From positions 23,026-87,025 of the forward strand of contig CAWFOR010000027.1 in NCBI GenBank assembly GCA_963817485.1: a DNA stretch of 64,000 nt, in the 5' to 3' direction. The notes under the pieces were generated by a model. It saw only the letters and a program-made list of their open reading frames with translations, was not told the DNA's origin and did not search any database. This DNA comes from Hyphomicrobium_A sp963817485 (GTDB taxonomy: Bacteria > Pseudomonadota > Alphaproteobacteria > Rhizobiales > Hyphomicrobiaceae). The translations under genes were made by a program, and so were the position numbers. This document shows, in pieces, positions 7,877 through 15,882 of the stretch. Every line of letters starts with the position of its first letter. The stretch's first letter is position 1.

Positions 7877-9862
7877 TCAACCGCCGACGTCGAATGTCCG
7901 TGTCTCCCCGGCCTTCAATTCAAAGGCGCTGCGCAGCTGCTTGTCGCGCGTCTCCGAGGTCACGATGTAGCGGCCGGGCGCGAGCAGCGCCGTCGGCTGC
8001 GGCTCGCTGGAGCGCAGGACGAACTGCTTCTTGTCGTCGCGCACCTCCCAGAACACGTCGCCCCCGCTCGCTGCCTGCTCGCTGGCAAGGCGCAGCGTGA
8101 CGCGCCCCGCGTCGAGCTTCAGGGCGATCTTCTGCGCCTGCCCCGCCGTCAGCGTGACCTCGGCAGCGGCGCGCACGTTCGTTGCGCCGAGGGCGGCCTC
8201 GACGCGGTAGCGCCCCGCGGAGAGCTCGAGATCGGGCTCCTTCGCTTGCGTGCGCACGACCTCGCGTGGCTCGCCGTCGAGACGGAAGACCGTGTAGGTG
8301 AGCGGCAGGGCGTCGAGCGAGGGTGCGCCGTCGATCTTGGCCGAGAGTTTCAAGTGCGCAAGGTTGAACGCGAACGTCCTCTTGACCGCATCTCCGGCTC
8401 CGAGGGCGAGCTGCTCTTTCAGCTCCGAGCCGCCCATGCGCGCGGTCACGTAATAGGTGCCGGCCGGCAGCGTGAAGGTGGGGGAGGGGGCCGCCGACCG
8501 CGTCACCTCGCGCCTCCCTTGCGGAGAGTCCGGATCGTCCTCGTAGACGATGAAGGTCACGCCCGGAGCGGAGACGTCAGCCGGGTCGCTGCCGTTGCCG
8601 CGCGCTGCCGTCAGCTCGAGCCGCCCCGTCGCCAGCATGGCGTCGAACGTCGTCCCGGTCGCCGGCGCGATCTTGACGGTCTGCTCCTGACGGGCGAGCC
8701 CGTCCTCGGCGCTGACCTTGTAGTCGCCGGCCGGCAGCACGATCTCGGGCTGCGTTTCGCGGCCGATCCACAGTGGAGCCGCACTCTTCTTGCCGTCGCC
8801 ACCATCGACCGGCGTGACGGTGAATACGGGCGTTGGCAGCGGCTGCGCCGTCTTGGCGGCGCGCGCGAGCATCTTCAGGACGCCGGCGTTGAGATTGAGC
8901 CGAACGGACGTCGGCGCGTCCGCGCTCACATCGACCGACTGGTGCGCGTTGGCCAGCCCGAGGCGCGCTTCGACCTCGTAGGTGCCGGGCGGCAATTTCT
9001 CGACCAGGGCGGCGGCGCGCGTCTCGCGGATCACCTCGCCGTCCGGTCCGGCCTTCGTGATGCGCCAGCGCACCGGGCTCTCGAGCGTGGCGCTGTCGGG
9101 TCCGAGCCCTGCGGTGAGATAGAGGCCGGGCGGCCCTGCGGGAGGAGGCGCGGCTGCAGGCTCTTTCTTGCTCGTCTGCTCCTGCGCGGTCGCCGGCGCG
9201 GCGTTGGGCTCGAGATTGGCGAGCTTCAAGATCTCATCGAGGGCGGAGTTGAGGCCGGCCGTATCCTGTGCGTCGTAGGCGCGGCCGTGCGTGGCATTGG
9301 CGACGCAACTCATCTGCTGCAGCTTCTGCGGGCCGATGCCGAGACCGATGGAGTAGATGGCGAGGTTGGGATTGGCCTTGGCGATCTCCGCCGCCGCTAC
9401 GCAAGTATCCGGGCTGCAGTTGTCGACGTCGTCGTGGATCATCACGATGGTCGCCGGCACCGCGGTCGCGATGGCCTTCGCCGTCTCGCGCAGCCCGAGC
9501 GCGACAGGGCCCATGCCGTTGGCGTTGAGCTTGGGCAGCGGGGTGGTGATCTTCTCGAGGTTGTTGGCATCGGGCGGCACGATCACCTCGACGTCGCCGC
9601 AGTAGCCGCGCCGCCGGTGTCCGAATGACGAGAGGCCCATGCGTGCGTCGGGCCGGATGCGCGCGAGCGTCTGCGCCAGCGTCTCTCGGCCGATCTCGAA
9701 CTTCGAGCGCCGCTCGTTGCCGAAGGGCCCCCACATGGAGCCCGAGCCGTCGAGCAGGAACATCACGGTCGGCGCATCGTCGGCGGCGCGCACCGCGCCA
9801 GCCCCGCCGAGCACAAGCAGCGCAAGCAAGCTCAAAGCGATGGTCCTGAGGCGAAGCAGCAT
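7877..9862 (-). CDS. Exported von Willebrand factor A protein with C-terminal beta-sandwich repeats
   Basis: A 661-residue protein. A signal peptide (residues about 1-27, ending GAVRAADD) fixes the ATG at 9862. The VWA domain spans about residues 32-205, with an intact metal-binding DGSGSM (DxSxS), FGHRRRGYCGDVEV and IVMIHDDVDNC. From about residue 225 to the end come five to six repeats with the motif L-P/A-x-G-x-Y-x-V (for example LPPGTYEVEARLG, LPAGTYYVTARMG, APGRYIVTSETR), resembling PEGA or CarboxypepD_reg folds. A Lys/Ala/Pro linker joins the two parts. It likely acts in the periplasm or at the cell surface, possibly in binding. It is first in a pair with the repeat-only paralogue downstream. 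Confidence 0.85.
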   Translation of the reverse strand: MLLRLRTIALSLLALLVLGGAGAVRAADDAPTVMFLLDGSGSMWGPFGNERRSKFEIGRETLAQTLARIRPDARMGLSSFGHRRRGYCGDVEVIVPPDANNLEKITTPLPKLNANGMGPVALGLRETAKAIATAVPATIVMIHDDVDNCSPDTCVAAAEIAKANPNLAIYSIGLGIGPQKLQQMSCVANATHGRAYDAQDTAGLNSALDEILKLANLEPNAAPATAQEQTSKKEPAAAPPPAGPPGLYLTAGLGPDSATLESPVRWRITKAGPDGEVIRETRAAALVEKLPPGTYEVEARLGLANAHQSVDVSADAPTSVRLNLNAGVLKMLARAAKTAQPLPTPVFTVTPVDGGDGKKSAAPLWIGRETQPEIVLPAGDYKVSAEDGLARQEQTVKIAPATGTTFDAMLATGRLELTAARGNGSDPADVSAPGVTFIVYEDDPDSPQGRREVTRSAAPSPTFTLPAGTYYVTARMGGSELKEQLALGAGDAVKRTFAFNLAHLKLSAKIDGAPSLDALPLTYTVFRLDGEPREVVRTQAKEPDLELSAGRYRVEAALGATNVRAAAEVTLTAGQAQKIALKLDAGRVTLRLASEQAASGGDVFWEVRDDKKQFVLRSSEPQPTALLAPGRYIVTSETRDKQLRSAFELKAGETRTFDVGG

Positions 9863-10035
9863 TCGGTTCAGACCTCGGAATTGGCCCTCGGATTTTGGCC
9901 CCGTAAGATTCGGCCCGGAAGATAGCTCATCCGGCCGCCCGCGCCACCCCAGCACGGGAAGCTTGCGGAAAGACGGCGCAAGCCTGCGACGAATTTGGAT
10001 TGGCGGTCGGGCCTCGCTGCCGCTACGAGAATTAC

Positions 10036-10623
10036 ATGAAAAATCCCGTCGACAATCCCGTCATTGCCCTGCTCTCCTCCCGCCGCTCGGTGAAGCCTGA
10101 CCGCCTGCTGGCGCCCGGCCCGCAGCCGCCGGAGCTCGAAACCATGCTGCGGATCGCCTCGCGTGTCCCCGATCACAAGAAGCTCGCACCCTGGCGCTTC
10201 ATCGTCCTGGAGGGCGACGCGCGCGCCAAGCTGGGCGACGTCATCGCGGATGCCTGCATCGCCGAGGAGCCGGAGCGGCCATCGGACGTGCGCCTAGCCA
10301 TGGAGCGGGGGCGGCTGACGCGCGCCCCGCTCGTCGTCGCCGTCATCTCGCGCGTGACGCCCCATCGCAGTGCGCCGGAGTGGGAGCAGATCCTGTCGGC
10401 GGGAGCCGCCTGCCTCAACCTGTGCCTAGCCGCCAACGCGCTGGGCTACGGCACCTCGTGGCTGACCGAGTGGATCGCCTACAGCCCGCGGGTGCGGGAG
10501 GCTCTGCAGCTTGCCGACAACGAGCGCATTGCGGGGTTCGTCTATATCGGCACGCCGGCCGAAGCCCCGCAGGAGCGAGACCGTCCCGCGCTTGCCGACA
10601 TCGTCTCGCGCTGGGGACACTAG
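10036..10623 (+). CDS. Nitroreductase family protein (YdjA-like)
   Basis: A 195-residue flavin-dependent oxidoreductase of the compact YdjA-like nitroreductase branch. Visible are the N-terminal LLSSRRSVKP, the FMN-contact region SRVPDHKKLAPWRFIVLEG, AANALGYGTSWLTEW and the C-terminal FVYIGTPAEAPQERDRPAL. The ATG at 10036 matches the usual family start (MKNPVDNPVIALLSSRRS). It is cytoplasmic; the physiological substrate is unknown. It is divergent from the VWA gene, and the 173-base gap between them presumably holds both promoters. Confidence 0.88.
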   Translation: MKNPVDNPVIALLSSRRSVKPDRLLAPGPQPPELETMLRIASRVPDHKKLAPWRFIVLEGDARAKLGDVIADACIAEEPERPSDVRLAMERGRLTRAPLVVAVISRVTPHRSAPEWEQILSAGAACLNLCLAANALGYGTSWLTEWIAYSPRVREALQLADNERIAGFVYIGTPAEAPQERDRPALADIVSRWGH

Positions 10624-10746
10624 CAACTCGACCGCTGCTCCGCTTCGGGACGCCGGTTAACCGCGCGTTCACCCTTTGCCGCTAGCTTGGCGTGGGGCTC
10701 TTTGTTCGTGGGCTCAAGCGTTCGTCCGTTTCGGTTCCGTTGCGGA

Positions 10747-11519
10747 GTGAAGCTCTTGAGTTCCCTCTTCGAAGTCCCCGCTCAGCTTGCGCTCGTGCTG
10801 ACGCTTGCGGCCTCCGGGCCGGGCGAGGGCACGCGTGCCGCGCCGCCGCCGGTCGAGACGGCTGCCGTCGCGCCGACGCAAGTTCTCCTCGACTTCAGGC
10901 AACTCGAAGGCCCCTATCGCTTCAGCGAGAGCAACTGGCTGCGCGCGTTGCGCGAGGACCTGCCCGCCGAGGCCGCGCTCCCCGCCTACTCGGGGCGAAT
11001 CTTCAAGACGAGCAGCGGGCGGTATTACGTGCCGGCCGCGGCGGAGCGCCGTCCGATCCTCGCGGCACGTGCAAATGCGGATCTCGCGGCTCGCGCTGCG
11101 CAAGCGTTCGCCGCCCACAATGCCTCACGCCTGCGGATTGCCCTGCGTCGGCCAGCGACGGCGGGCGACCTCTATATCGCTCACGTGTTCGGACCCGAGG
11201 CAGCGATCGCCTTCATCCGGCAGGCCGAGGCCACGCCGAACGATCCCGCGGCCCGGCAGGCCCCGGACCTCGTCCCGTCCGAGCCCGAGTCGGAATCGGG
11301 CACCCCGCCGCTGACACTGGCGCAGCTCTACAACCGCTTGACGGACCCCCTGCGCAAGTTCTCTCGCGGCGCGGCCGCGCAGGCCGCTCTGCGTGCTCGC
11401 GAGCAGGCTGCCGCACTGGACTTGAAGCCGACGATTGCGGAGGCGACGTCGCCCGCGCCCGACGGCCGCTCGCGTGGCACGCCGAAATCAGCCCCGACAA
11501 CGCGATCCTGCCTCAGTAG
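10747..11519 (+). CDS. Transglycosylase-like exported protein, frameshifted near 11465
   Basis: The reading frame from GTG 10747 encodes GPYRFSESNWLRALRED and TAGDLYIAHVFGPEAAIAFI. These match segments of the Rhizobiales transglycosylase-like family (GxFQFIExTWL and AGDLYLAHFLG). The part that normally carries the catalytic glutamate before GPYRFSES is not recognisable. After about 11465 good codon usage moves to the -1 frame, giving PLAWHAEISPDNAILPQ and a TAG at 11517-11519. The unshifted frame runs on to 11748 antisense to nadK with poor composition. A lost C in the CC run at 11466-11467 would repair it: 773 bases is a multiple of three minus one. Whether this is an assembly error or real decay is unknown. 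The start is uncertain. Confidence 0.55.
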
Positions 11520-12295
11520 CGGAATTGCTCGGCGAGCACGCGCTCGTCGAGGCTGTGGTCGGCGTCAAACATCATGTAGAGCTCGACGTTGCGCGCCTTC
11601 TCGACGTCCACCCGCAATACGCCGCGCGTCTCGTGGTGATCGGCGACCGCGCTCACGGGCCGCTTCTCCGGCTCGAGCACGTGGATGGAGATGCGCACCT
11701 TGTTGGGAAGCAGCGCTCCGCGCCAGCGCCGCGGCCGGAACGGGCTGATCGGGGTGAGCGCCAGCAGCGGCGCATTGATCGGTAGGATCGGCCCGTGCGC
11801 GGAGAGATTGTAGGCCGTCGACCCGGCGGGCGTGCAGACGAGCACGCCGTCGCAGATCAGCTCCTCCAAACGCACGGTATCGTCGACGAGGATCTTGAGC
11901 TTGGCCGCCTGATAGCGCTCGCGGAAAAGCGACACCTCGTTGATGGCGAGCGCCTTGTGCGCCTTGCCGTCGCGGTCATAGGCAATCATCGACAGCGGAT
12001 GGATGCGGCTGACGTCGGCGGCTGCGAGGCGTGCGCGCAGATTGTCCTCGCTGTAGTCGTTCATCAGGAAGCCGACGGAGCCGCGGTTCATGCCATAGAT
12101 CGGGATGCCGTCGTTCATGAAGCGATGCAGCGTCTGCAGCATGTGCCCGTCGCCGCCGAGCGTCACGATGGCGTCCGCCTCCGCCGGGTCGGCGTCGCCA
12201 TAGCGCGCAATGAGCCGCTCCTTGGCCTCGACTGCCTCGGGCATGTCGCTCGCCACGAAGGCAATTTTCTCGAATTTTCTTTTTGGCTTTGGCAT
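11513..12295 (-). CDS. nadK: NAD kinase
   Basis: A 260-residue cytoplasmic enzyme that phosphorylates NAD to NADP. It carries the diagnostic GGDGHMLQTLH (catalytic GGDG near residue 47), the NE/D motif INEVSLFRER, and the substrate-binding DGVLVCTPAGSTAYNLSAHG. Length matches the alphaproteobacterial form. It starts with MPKPKRKFEKIAFVASD. The 3' end overlaps the repaired end of the convergent transglycosylase-like gene by seven bases. It is divergent from cutA with only 38 bases between the starts. Confidence 0.96.
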   Translation of the reverse strand: MPKPKRKFEKIAFVASDMPEAVEAKERLIARYGDADPAEADAIVTLGGDGHMLQTLHRFMNDGIPIYGMNRGSVGFLMNDYSEDNLRARLAAADVSRIHPLSMIAYDRDGKAHKALAINEVSLFRERYQAAKLKILVDDTVRLEELICDGVLVCTPAGSTAYNLSAHGPILPINAPLLALTPISPFRPRRWRGALLPNKVRISIHVLEPEKRPVSAVADHHETRGVLRVDVEKARNVELYMMFDADHSLDERVLAEQFRY

Positions 12296-12333
12296 GGTGG
12301 CAGCGTACGCGCGAAGCGTGGAGGCTCGCTTAA

Positions 12334-12666
12334 GTGCAGGAAAACGACAAGCCCGTTCTCATCTACGCGACCTTCCCGACGCCGGAGGCCGCAGCGGCGG
12401 TCGGCAACGAGCTGGTCGAGGCGCGGCTTGCCGCGTGCGTGAACATCATCCCCGGCATGACGTCGATCTATCGCTGGGAAGGCAAGATCGCCCGCGACAG
12501 CGAGGCGGTCATGGTCATCAAGACGCGCCGTAGCCTAGCAGAAGCCGCCATAGCCGCGGCGCGCCAGCGCCATCCCTATACCAACCCGGCGTTCCTCGTC
12601 ATTCCGGTGGAAGGGGGCTCGCCCGATTATCTGGGTTGGCTCATGCAGGAGACGGTGACGGAGTGA
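12334..12666 (+). CDS. cutA: Divalent-cation tolerance protein CutA
   Basis: A 110-residue CutA1 family trimeric cytoplasmic protein linked to metal tolerance. Motifs include VLIYATFPTPEAA, AACVNIIPGMTSIYRWEGKI and HPYTNPAFLVIPVEGGSPDYLGW (split here for length). The start is GTG at 12334 with GGAGG nine bases upstream. Molecular role is still debated in the literature. It faces nadK across a 38-base gap. Confidence 0.94.
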   Translation: MQENDKPVLIYATFPTPEAAAAVGNELVEARLAACVNIIPGMTSIYRWEGKIARDSEAVMVIKTRRSLAEAAIAAARQRHPYTNPAFLVIPVEGGSPDYLGWLMQETVTE

Positions 12667-12681
12667 GGCCCAGCACGCGGC

Positions 12682-13740
12682 TCAGTAGGCGCCGCCGAGG
12701 CTCAGCAGTAGATTGTAGCGAGGGGTGCCGGGGCCCTCGCGCCGTGAGTAGCCGCGATTGCCGCTCGAACGGTGCTCGGCTCGCGGCGTTGGTGCCGTAA
12801 CAGGCTTGGCCGCAGCCGCATTCGGATCGAGCGCGGCGGTCGCCATGCCTGTCGGCGCAATCACCACGCCCGTCGTGGCAGCCGGCGCGCTCTGCGCGTC
12901 AACCGTGGTCGGGATCGGCCCGCCGATCGCCATGCGACCCGGGAGCGGCTCGCTCGAGACGACTGTGGTAGCCACCGGCTTGAACAGCGGCTGTCCGCCC
13001 GCAACGCCAGGGGCCGACGTCGCCCTCCACGGCAGCACTTCCTTCTGCTGCGTCGAAGCGACCTGCTGCGTACTGGGTTGCTTTGCTTGCGCCGTGATCG
13101 GCAATCCGACGCAACGGCCCGAGGCCGACAACGACTGGCCGGCGGGGCACGTGCCGCACGCCTTCTCGCTGTGCGATTGGATAAGCGTGAGCTGCACGTA
13201 GTCGGGCTCGTCGAGCGGCAGCGTCGCGTTGACGCGATCGGTGAACTCTTTCAGCGCGTCCTTGGTGCCGATGCCCCACGAGCCATCCGTGCGGCCCCAG
13301 TAGCAGCCGACGCGGCGCAACTGCTGTTGGATATCGAGGACGAGCTTGTAGCGCGCTTCGGGATCGTTCGGCGCAAGCTTCGTCGGTTGCGGCGCGGCGG
13401 GTGCAACCGGTGTCGCCACAGCGACGACCGTCTGCCAGCCAGACTGCCCTTGCGACACGACGGGATCGGGTGTCGGTACGGGCGCCGGAGCGACCTTGGG
13501 CTCGACCTTGGCGAAGTTGCGCGTGCCGCGGCGTGGCGGCGTCGTCAAAGCGATCGCGGGCGAAAATGATGCGAGGCGCGAGACGGGAGTGAATTTCGTG
13601 AGTGGCAGCTCGGCGGCGCGTGTGGCTGCGACGCGCTGCACGTGATCGAGCGAAGTCCCGCTGTCGACGGGCGCGGGCAGATACACGAACAGCCCGACGC
13701 CGATCCCTGCAAGCAGTACGAAACCGCCGAGGCTACGCAT
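12682..13740 (-). CDS. Membrane-anchored protein with a peptidoglycan-binding-like domain
   Basis: A 352-residue protein with an N-terminal membrane anchor (residues about 4-22, then PAPVDSG). A Pro/Ala/Val-rich region follows, then a domain near residues 125-200 containing YKLVLDIQQQLRRVGCYWG and DGSWGIGTKDALKEFTDRVN. This resembles PG_binding_1 repeats, with extra cysteines (VGCYWG, EKACGTCPAGQ). The C-terminal half is low complexity. The ATG at 13740 has GAGGAG nine bases upstream. It is probably periplasmic and associated with the wall. It is encoded convergent to cutA. No named function is assigned. Confidence 0.72.
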   Translation of the reverse strand: MRSLGGFVLLAGIGVGLFVYLPAPVDSGTSLDHVQRVAATRAAELPLTKFTPVSRLASFSPAIALTTPPRRGTRNFAKVEPKVAPAPVPTPDPVVSQGQSGWQTVVAVATPVAPAAPQPTKLAPNDPEARYKLVLDIQQQLRRVGCYWGRTDGSWGIGTKDALKEFTDRVNATLPLDEPDYVQLTLIQSHSEKACGTCPAGQSLSASGRCVGLPITAQAKQPSTQQVASTQQKEVLPWRATSAPGVAGGQPLFKPVATTVVSSEPLPGRMAIGGPIPTTVDAQSAPAATTGVVIAPTGMATAALDPNAAAAKPVTAPTPRAEHRSSGNRGYSRREGPGTPRYNLLLSLGGAY

Positions 13741-14524
13741 CAAACTTCACTCCTCAGGCCCCCAGGCGCCGATACGGCAGGGATGCCCGCATCGTTAAGC
13801 AACATCCCTGAAGGTCGTAGTGCGATGCTATTGGGAAGCGATGACAATGACCTTAAGGCATCCGGCAAAAACGATAATTTCGAGCTTTGGACCTGTTAAG
13901 AAACAATAAATCCAGGTTCCGTCACGTGCAACAGCAAAACAGTTTCTCCACCAGGGCGGGAGGGGTCGTCGGCGCAACTGTCCGGTCCCCTTAGAACTCT
14001 CTTGGAGGAGTCCCCCTGGGGATATGCTGTGGAGACTTCGGGGAGTGCGCTGCGAGCCGGCAGCCGGTGCCACAAAATTGCCCGCCGCAGGCTGTCCGCG
14101 AGCCACCTCGGCTAGCTGGCTGAATCCGTTAACAAAAGGTTAGCGCCGTCCCCCAGAATCGCCGTAGTAAAGGCAACTGAGGGGGCTGTATTGCGTTCGT
14201 ATCCTTGTCGCCTTCGCACGCGAAGAGTGCTTTTTGCACAGCGGGGATCGAGCGGCGATAACCGCCCGTGTCTAAGCATCTTCCGGCGAAGGCTCCAGCT
14301 CTCGGCGCACCTCTAAAGGCGCGCGGTTTTCGGCCTGCCGGATGCCATTGGGGATGGCGCCGGAGCTCACAGTCCGAAGCGGCCGCATCGCCGATTTCGG
14401 GGCGTGCCCGAGTTTTCGTGTGAGCTGGAGGGACTCTGTCTGCCACCGCCTTCTCGCAGGCAGCGACGGGAAAAGCGCCGGCCGTTCAGCGTGTGCTCCG
14501 GCGACCAAAAGAGAGAGGGCAAAC
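13741..14524. other. 784-base region without a supported gene
   Basis: No convincing coding frame was found on either strand; the ORFs present have poor composition and no family resemblance. A less G+C-rich segment at about 13845-13920 may hold the promoter of the minus-strand gene at 13740. A small hairpin CTTCG-CACG-CGAAG lies near 14212-14225. The last 30 bases hold a good ribosome binding site (GAGAGAGGG) for the gene at 14525. A regulatory RNA is possible but not supported by a visible terminator. Confidence 0.5.
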
Positions 14525-15739
14525 ATGAGGCATGCTCTAGGCGTGTTAGGGGTTCTTGCGGCCGGCGTTCTACTCGCCGTTTCGGCCGCGATGAACTGGC
14601 GATTTGGCTTCAGTCTCGGACGCACCGAGCTCGACGGCCAAATCTACGGTGCGGCCAGCGCGGCCGCGGACTGCATGAAGGCACTCGTGCCGTTCTTCTT
14701 CTTCGCCGCAATTCGCAACCGGATGTGGTCGCAGGCAGCCGCCTCGGCGCTCGTCTGGGTCGTGGTCACAGCCTATTCGCTGACCTCGGCACTCGGTCAC
14801 GCGGCGTTGAACCGGTTCGACACGGCGGGCCATCGCGCCGCAACCGTTGCGGCCTACAAGGACCATCGCGCGGATCTCGCGCGAGCAGAGGAGCAACTGA
14901 CCTGGATCCCGCAGCATCGTCCTGCTCAGACGGTGCAGGCCGAGATCGATTCGCTGAAAAGCGATCGGGCCTGGGTCTGGACCAAGGAATGCACGGAGGT
15001 GACCGGCAGCAAGGGCCGGACGTACTGTCAGAACTACCACGCTCTGGCGGCGGAGCTTGCTTCCGCCGAGCAGTCGATCGCGCTCGAAGCGCGCGTCGCT
15101 GACATCCAGGCGAAGATCGGCGAGCAGAACGGCGCGACGGTGATGTCGGAAGCGGACCCGCAGGCTGCGGTTCTCGCCAAGCTCGCCGCACTCATCGCGC
15201 CGAACGTAAAAGTCGAGGACGTGCAGACCGCGCTTACGGTCTTCATCGCACTGTTGCTCGAAGTCGGCTCGGCGTTCGGTATGTATATCGCTTTCAGTCA
15301 GTGGCGCCTCTATGAACGCCACACGCCGGCCGCACCACGCATGGTGCCGGTCAGCACCGCTGCGGCAGCGGTGGCGGCCCCTCAAAAGGCCGTTGCGATA
15401 GCAAAGCCGCGTTCCGGCGCGAACGACAACAGGTCGGCGCCGGCCCAGAGACTGATTGCTCCCGAAACGGACGTGGAGCGCTTCTACAAGGAGAGAATCG
15501 AGACACAAGATGGTTCGAGCTTGACTGCAACTTCGTTGTACGAGGACTACTGTGCGTGGTGTGAAGAACAGCAGAAGGAGCCGCTGGCGCTTCCGACATT
15601 CGGAAGAGAGTTCGGCGAGCTCGGAGTTCAGAAAGCACGCATAGCAGGCAGGGTGCGGTACATCGGCATTGCGCTGAAGTCCGCCGGCGAGCTCGAGGAG
15701 GATAAGAAGCTGACGGCCTTAGGAGCCCAGGCCGCCTAG
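14525..15739 (+). CDS. Membrane protein with coiled coil and C-terminal primase-like winged helix; unknown function
   Basis: A 404-residue protein. Four membrane segments are visible at about residues 5-23, 42-64, 70-90 and 236-257, the third followed by a charged coiled-coil loop of about 140 residues. After a basic Ala/Pro linker, residues 316-385 read VERFYKERIETQDGSSLTAT, then SLYEDYCAWCEEQQKEPL and a FGREFGELGVQKARIAGRVR segment. This resembles the winged-helix domain at the C-terminus of P4-type phage and plasmid primases. No primase or helicase domain is present. The ATG at 14525 has GAGAGAGGG five bases upstream. The gene is isolated, with 784 empty bases upstream and two strong terminators downstream, which hints at an acquired element. 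Confidence 0.7.
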   Translation: MRHALGVLGVLAAGVLLAVSAAMNWRFGFSLGRTELDGQIYGAASAAADCMKALVPFFFFAAIRNRMWSQAAASALVWVVVTAYSLTSALGHAALNRFDTAGHRAATVAAYKDHRADLARAEEQLTWIPQHRPAQTVQAEIDSLKSDRAWVWTKECTEVTGSKGRTYCQNYHALAAELASAEQSIALEARVADIQAKIGEQNGATVMSEADPQAAVLAKLAALIAPNVKVEDVQTALTVFIALLLEVGSAFGMYIAFSQWRLYERHTPAAPRMVPVSTAAAAVAAPQKAVAIAKPRSGANDNRSAPAQRLIAPETDVERFYKERIETQDGSSLTATSLYEDYCAWCEEQQKEPLALPTFGREFGELGVQKARIAGRVRYIGIALKSAGELEEDKKLTALGAQAA

Positions 15740-15754
15740 CAATAGGTCTCGACG

Positions 15755-15779
15755 AAAGGCCGCGAAAGCGGCCTTTCTC
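15755..15779 (+). terminator. Rho-independent terminator 1
   Basis: A perfect nine-base stem AAAGGCCGC (15755-15763) and GCGGCCTTT (15768-15776) with a stable GAAA tetraloop, followed by TCTC. It lies 16 bases after the stop of the winged-helix membrane protein gene. Confidence 0.85.
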
Positions 15780-15802
15780 ATTTTCAGAAGCTCATAACGA
15801 AG

Positions 15803-15829
15803 AGGGCCGCTCTCAAGCGGCCCTTTTTG
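15803..15829 (+). terminator. Rho-independent terminator 2
   Basis: A perfect nine-base stem AGGGCCGCT (15803-15811) and AGCGGCCCT (15816-15824), loop CTCA, with the tail continuing TTTTG. It is the second of two tandem terminators after the 14525 gene. It may also act on the opposite strand for the ABC transporter operon, which ends at 15883. Confidence 0.88.
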
Positions 15830-15882
15830 TTTGTGCGGGTCAGCGGATATCTCGGCGCCGGATGCTCTCCGGATCGCCATCC

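Noticed and set aside
7751..9628. A 625-codon open frame on the plus strand
   Set aside because: It lies antisense to the clear VWA and repeat-protein genes, is dominated by Arg, Gly and Ala, and shows no domain. Long antisense frames are expected in G+C-rich DNA.
13828..14106. A 92-codon minus-strand frame in the empty region
   Set aside because: Composition is unlike neighbouring genes, there is no good ribosome binding site and no family pattern.
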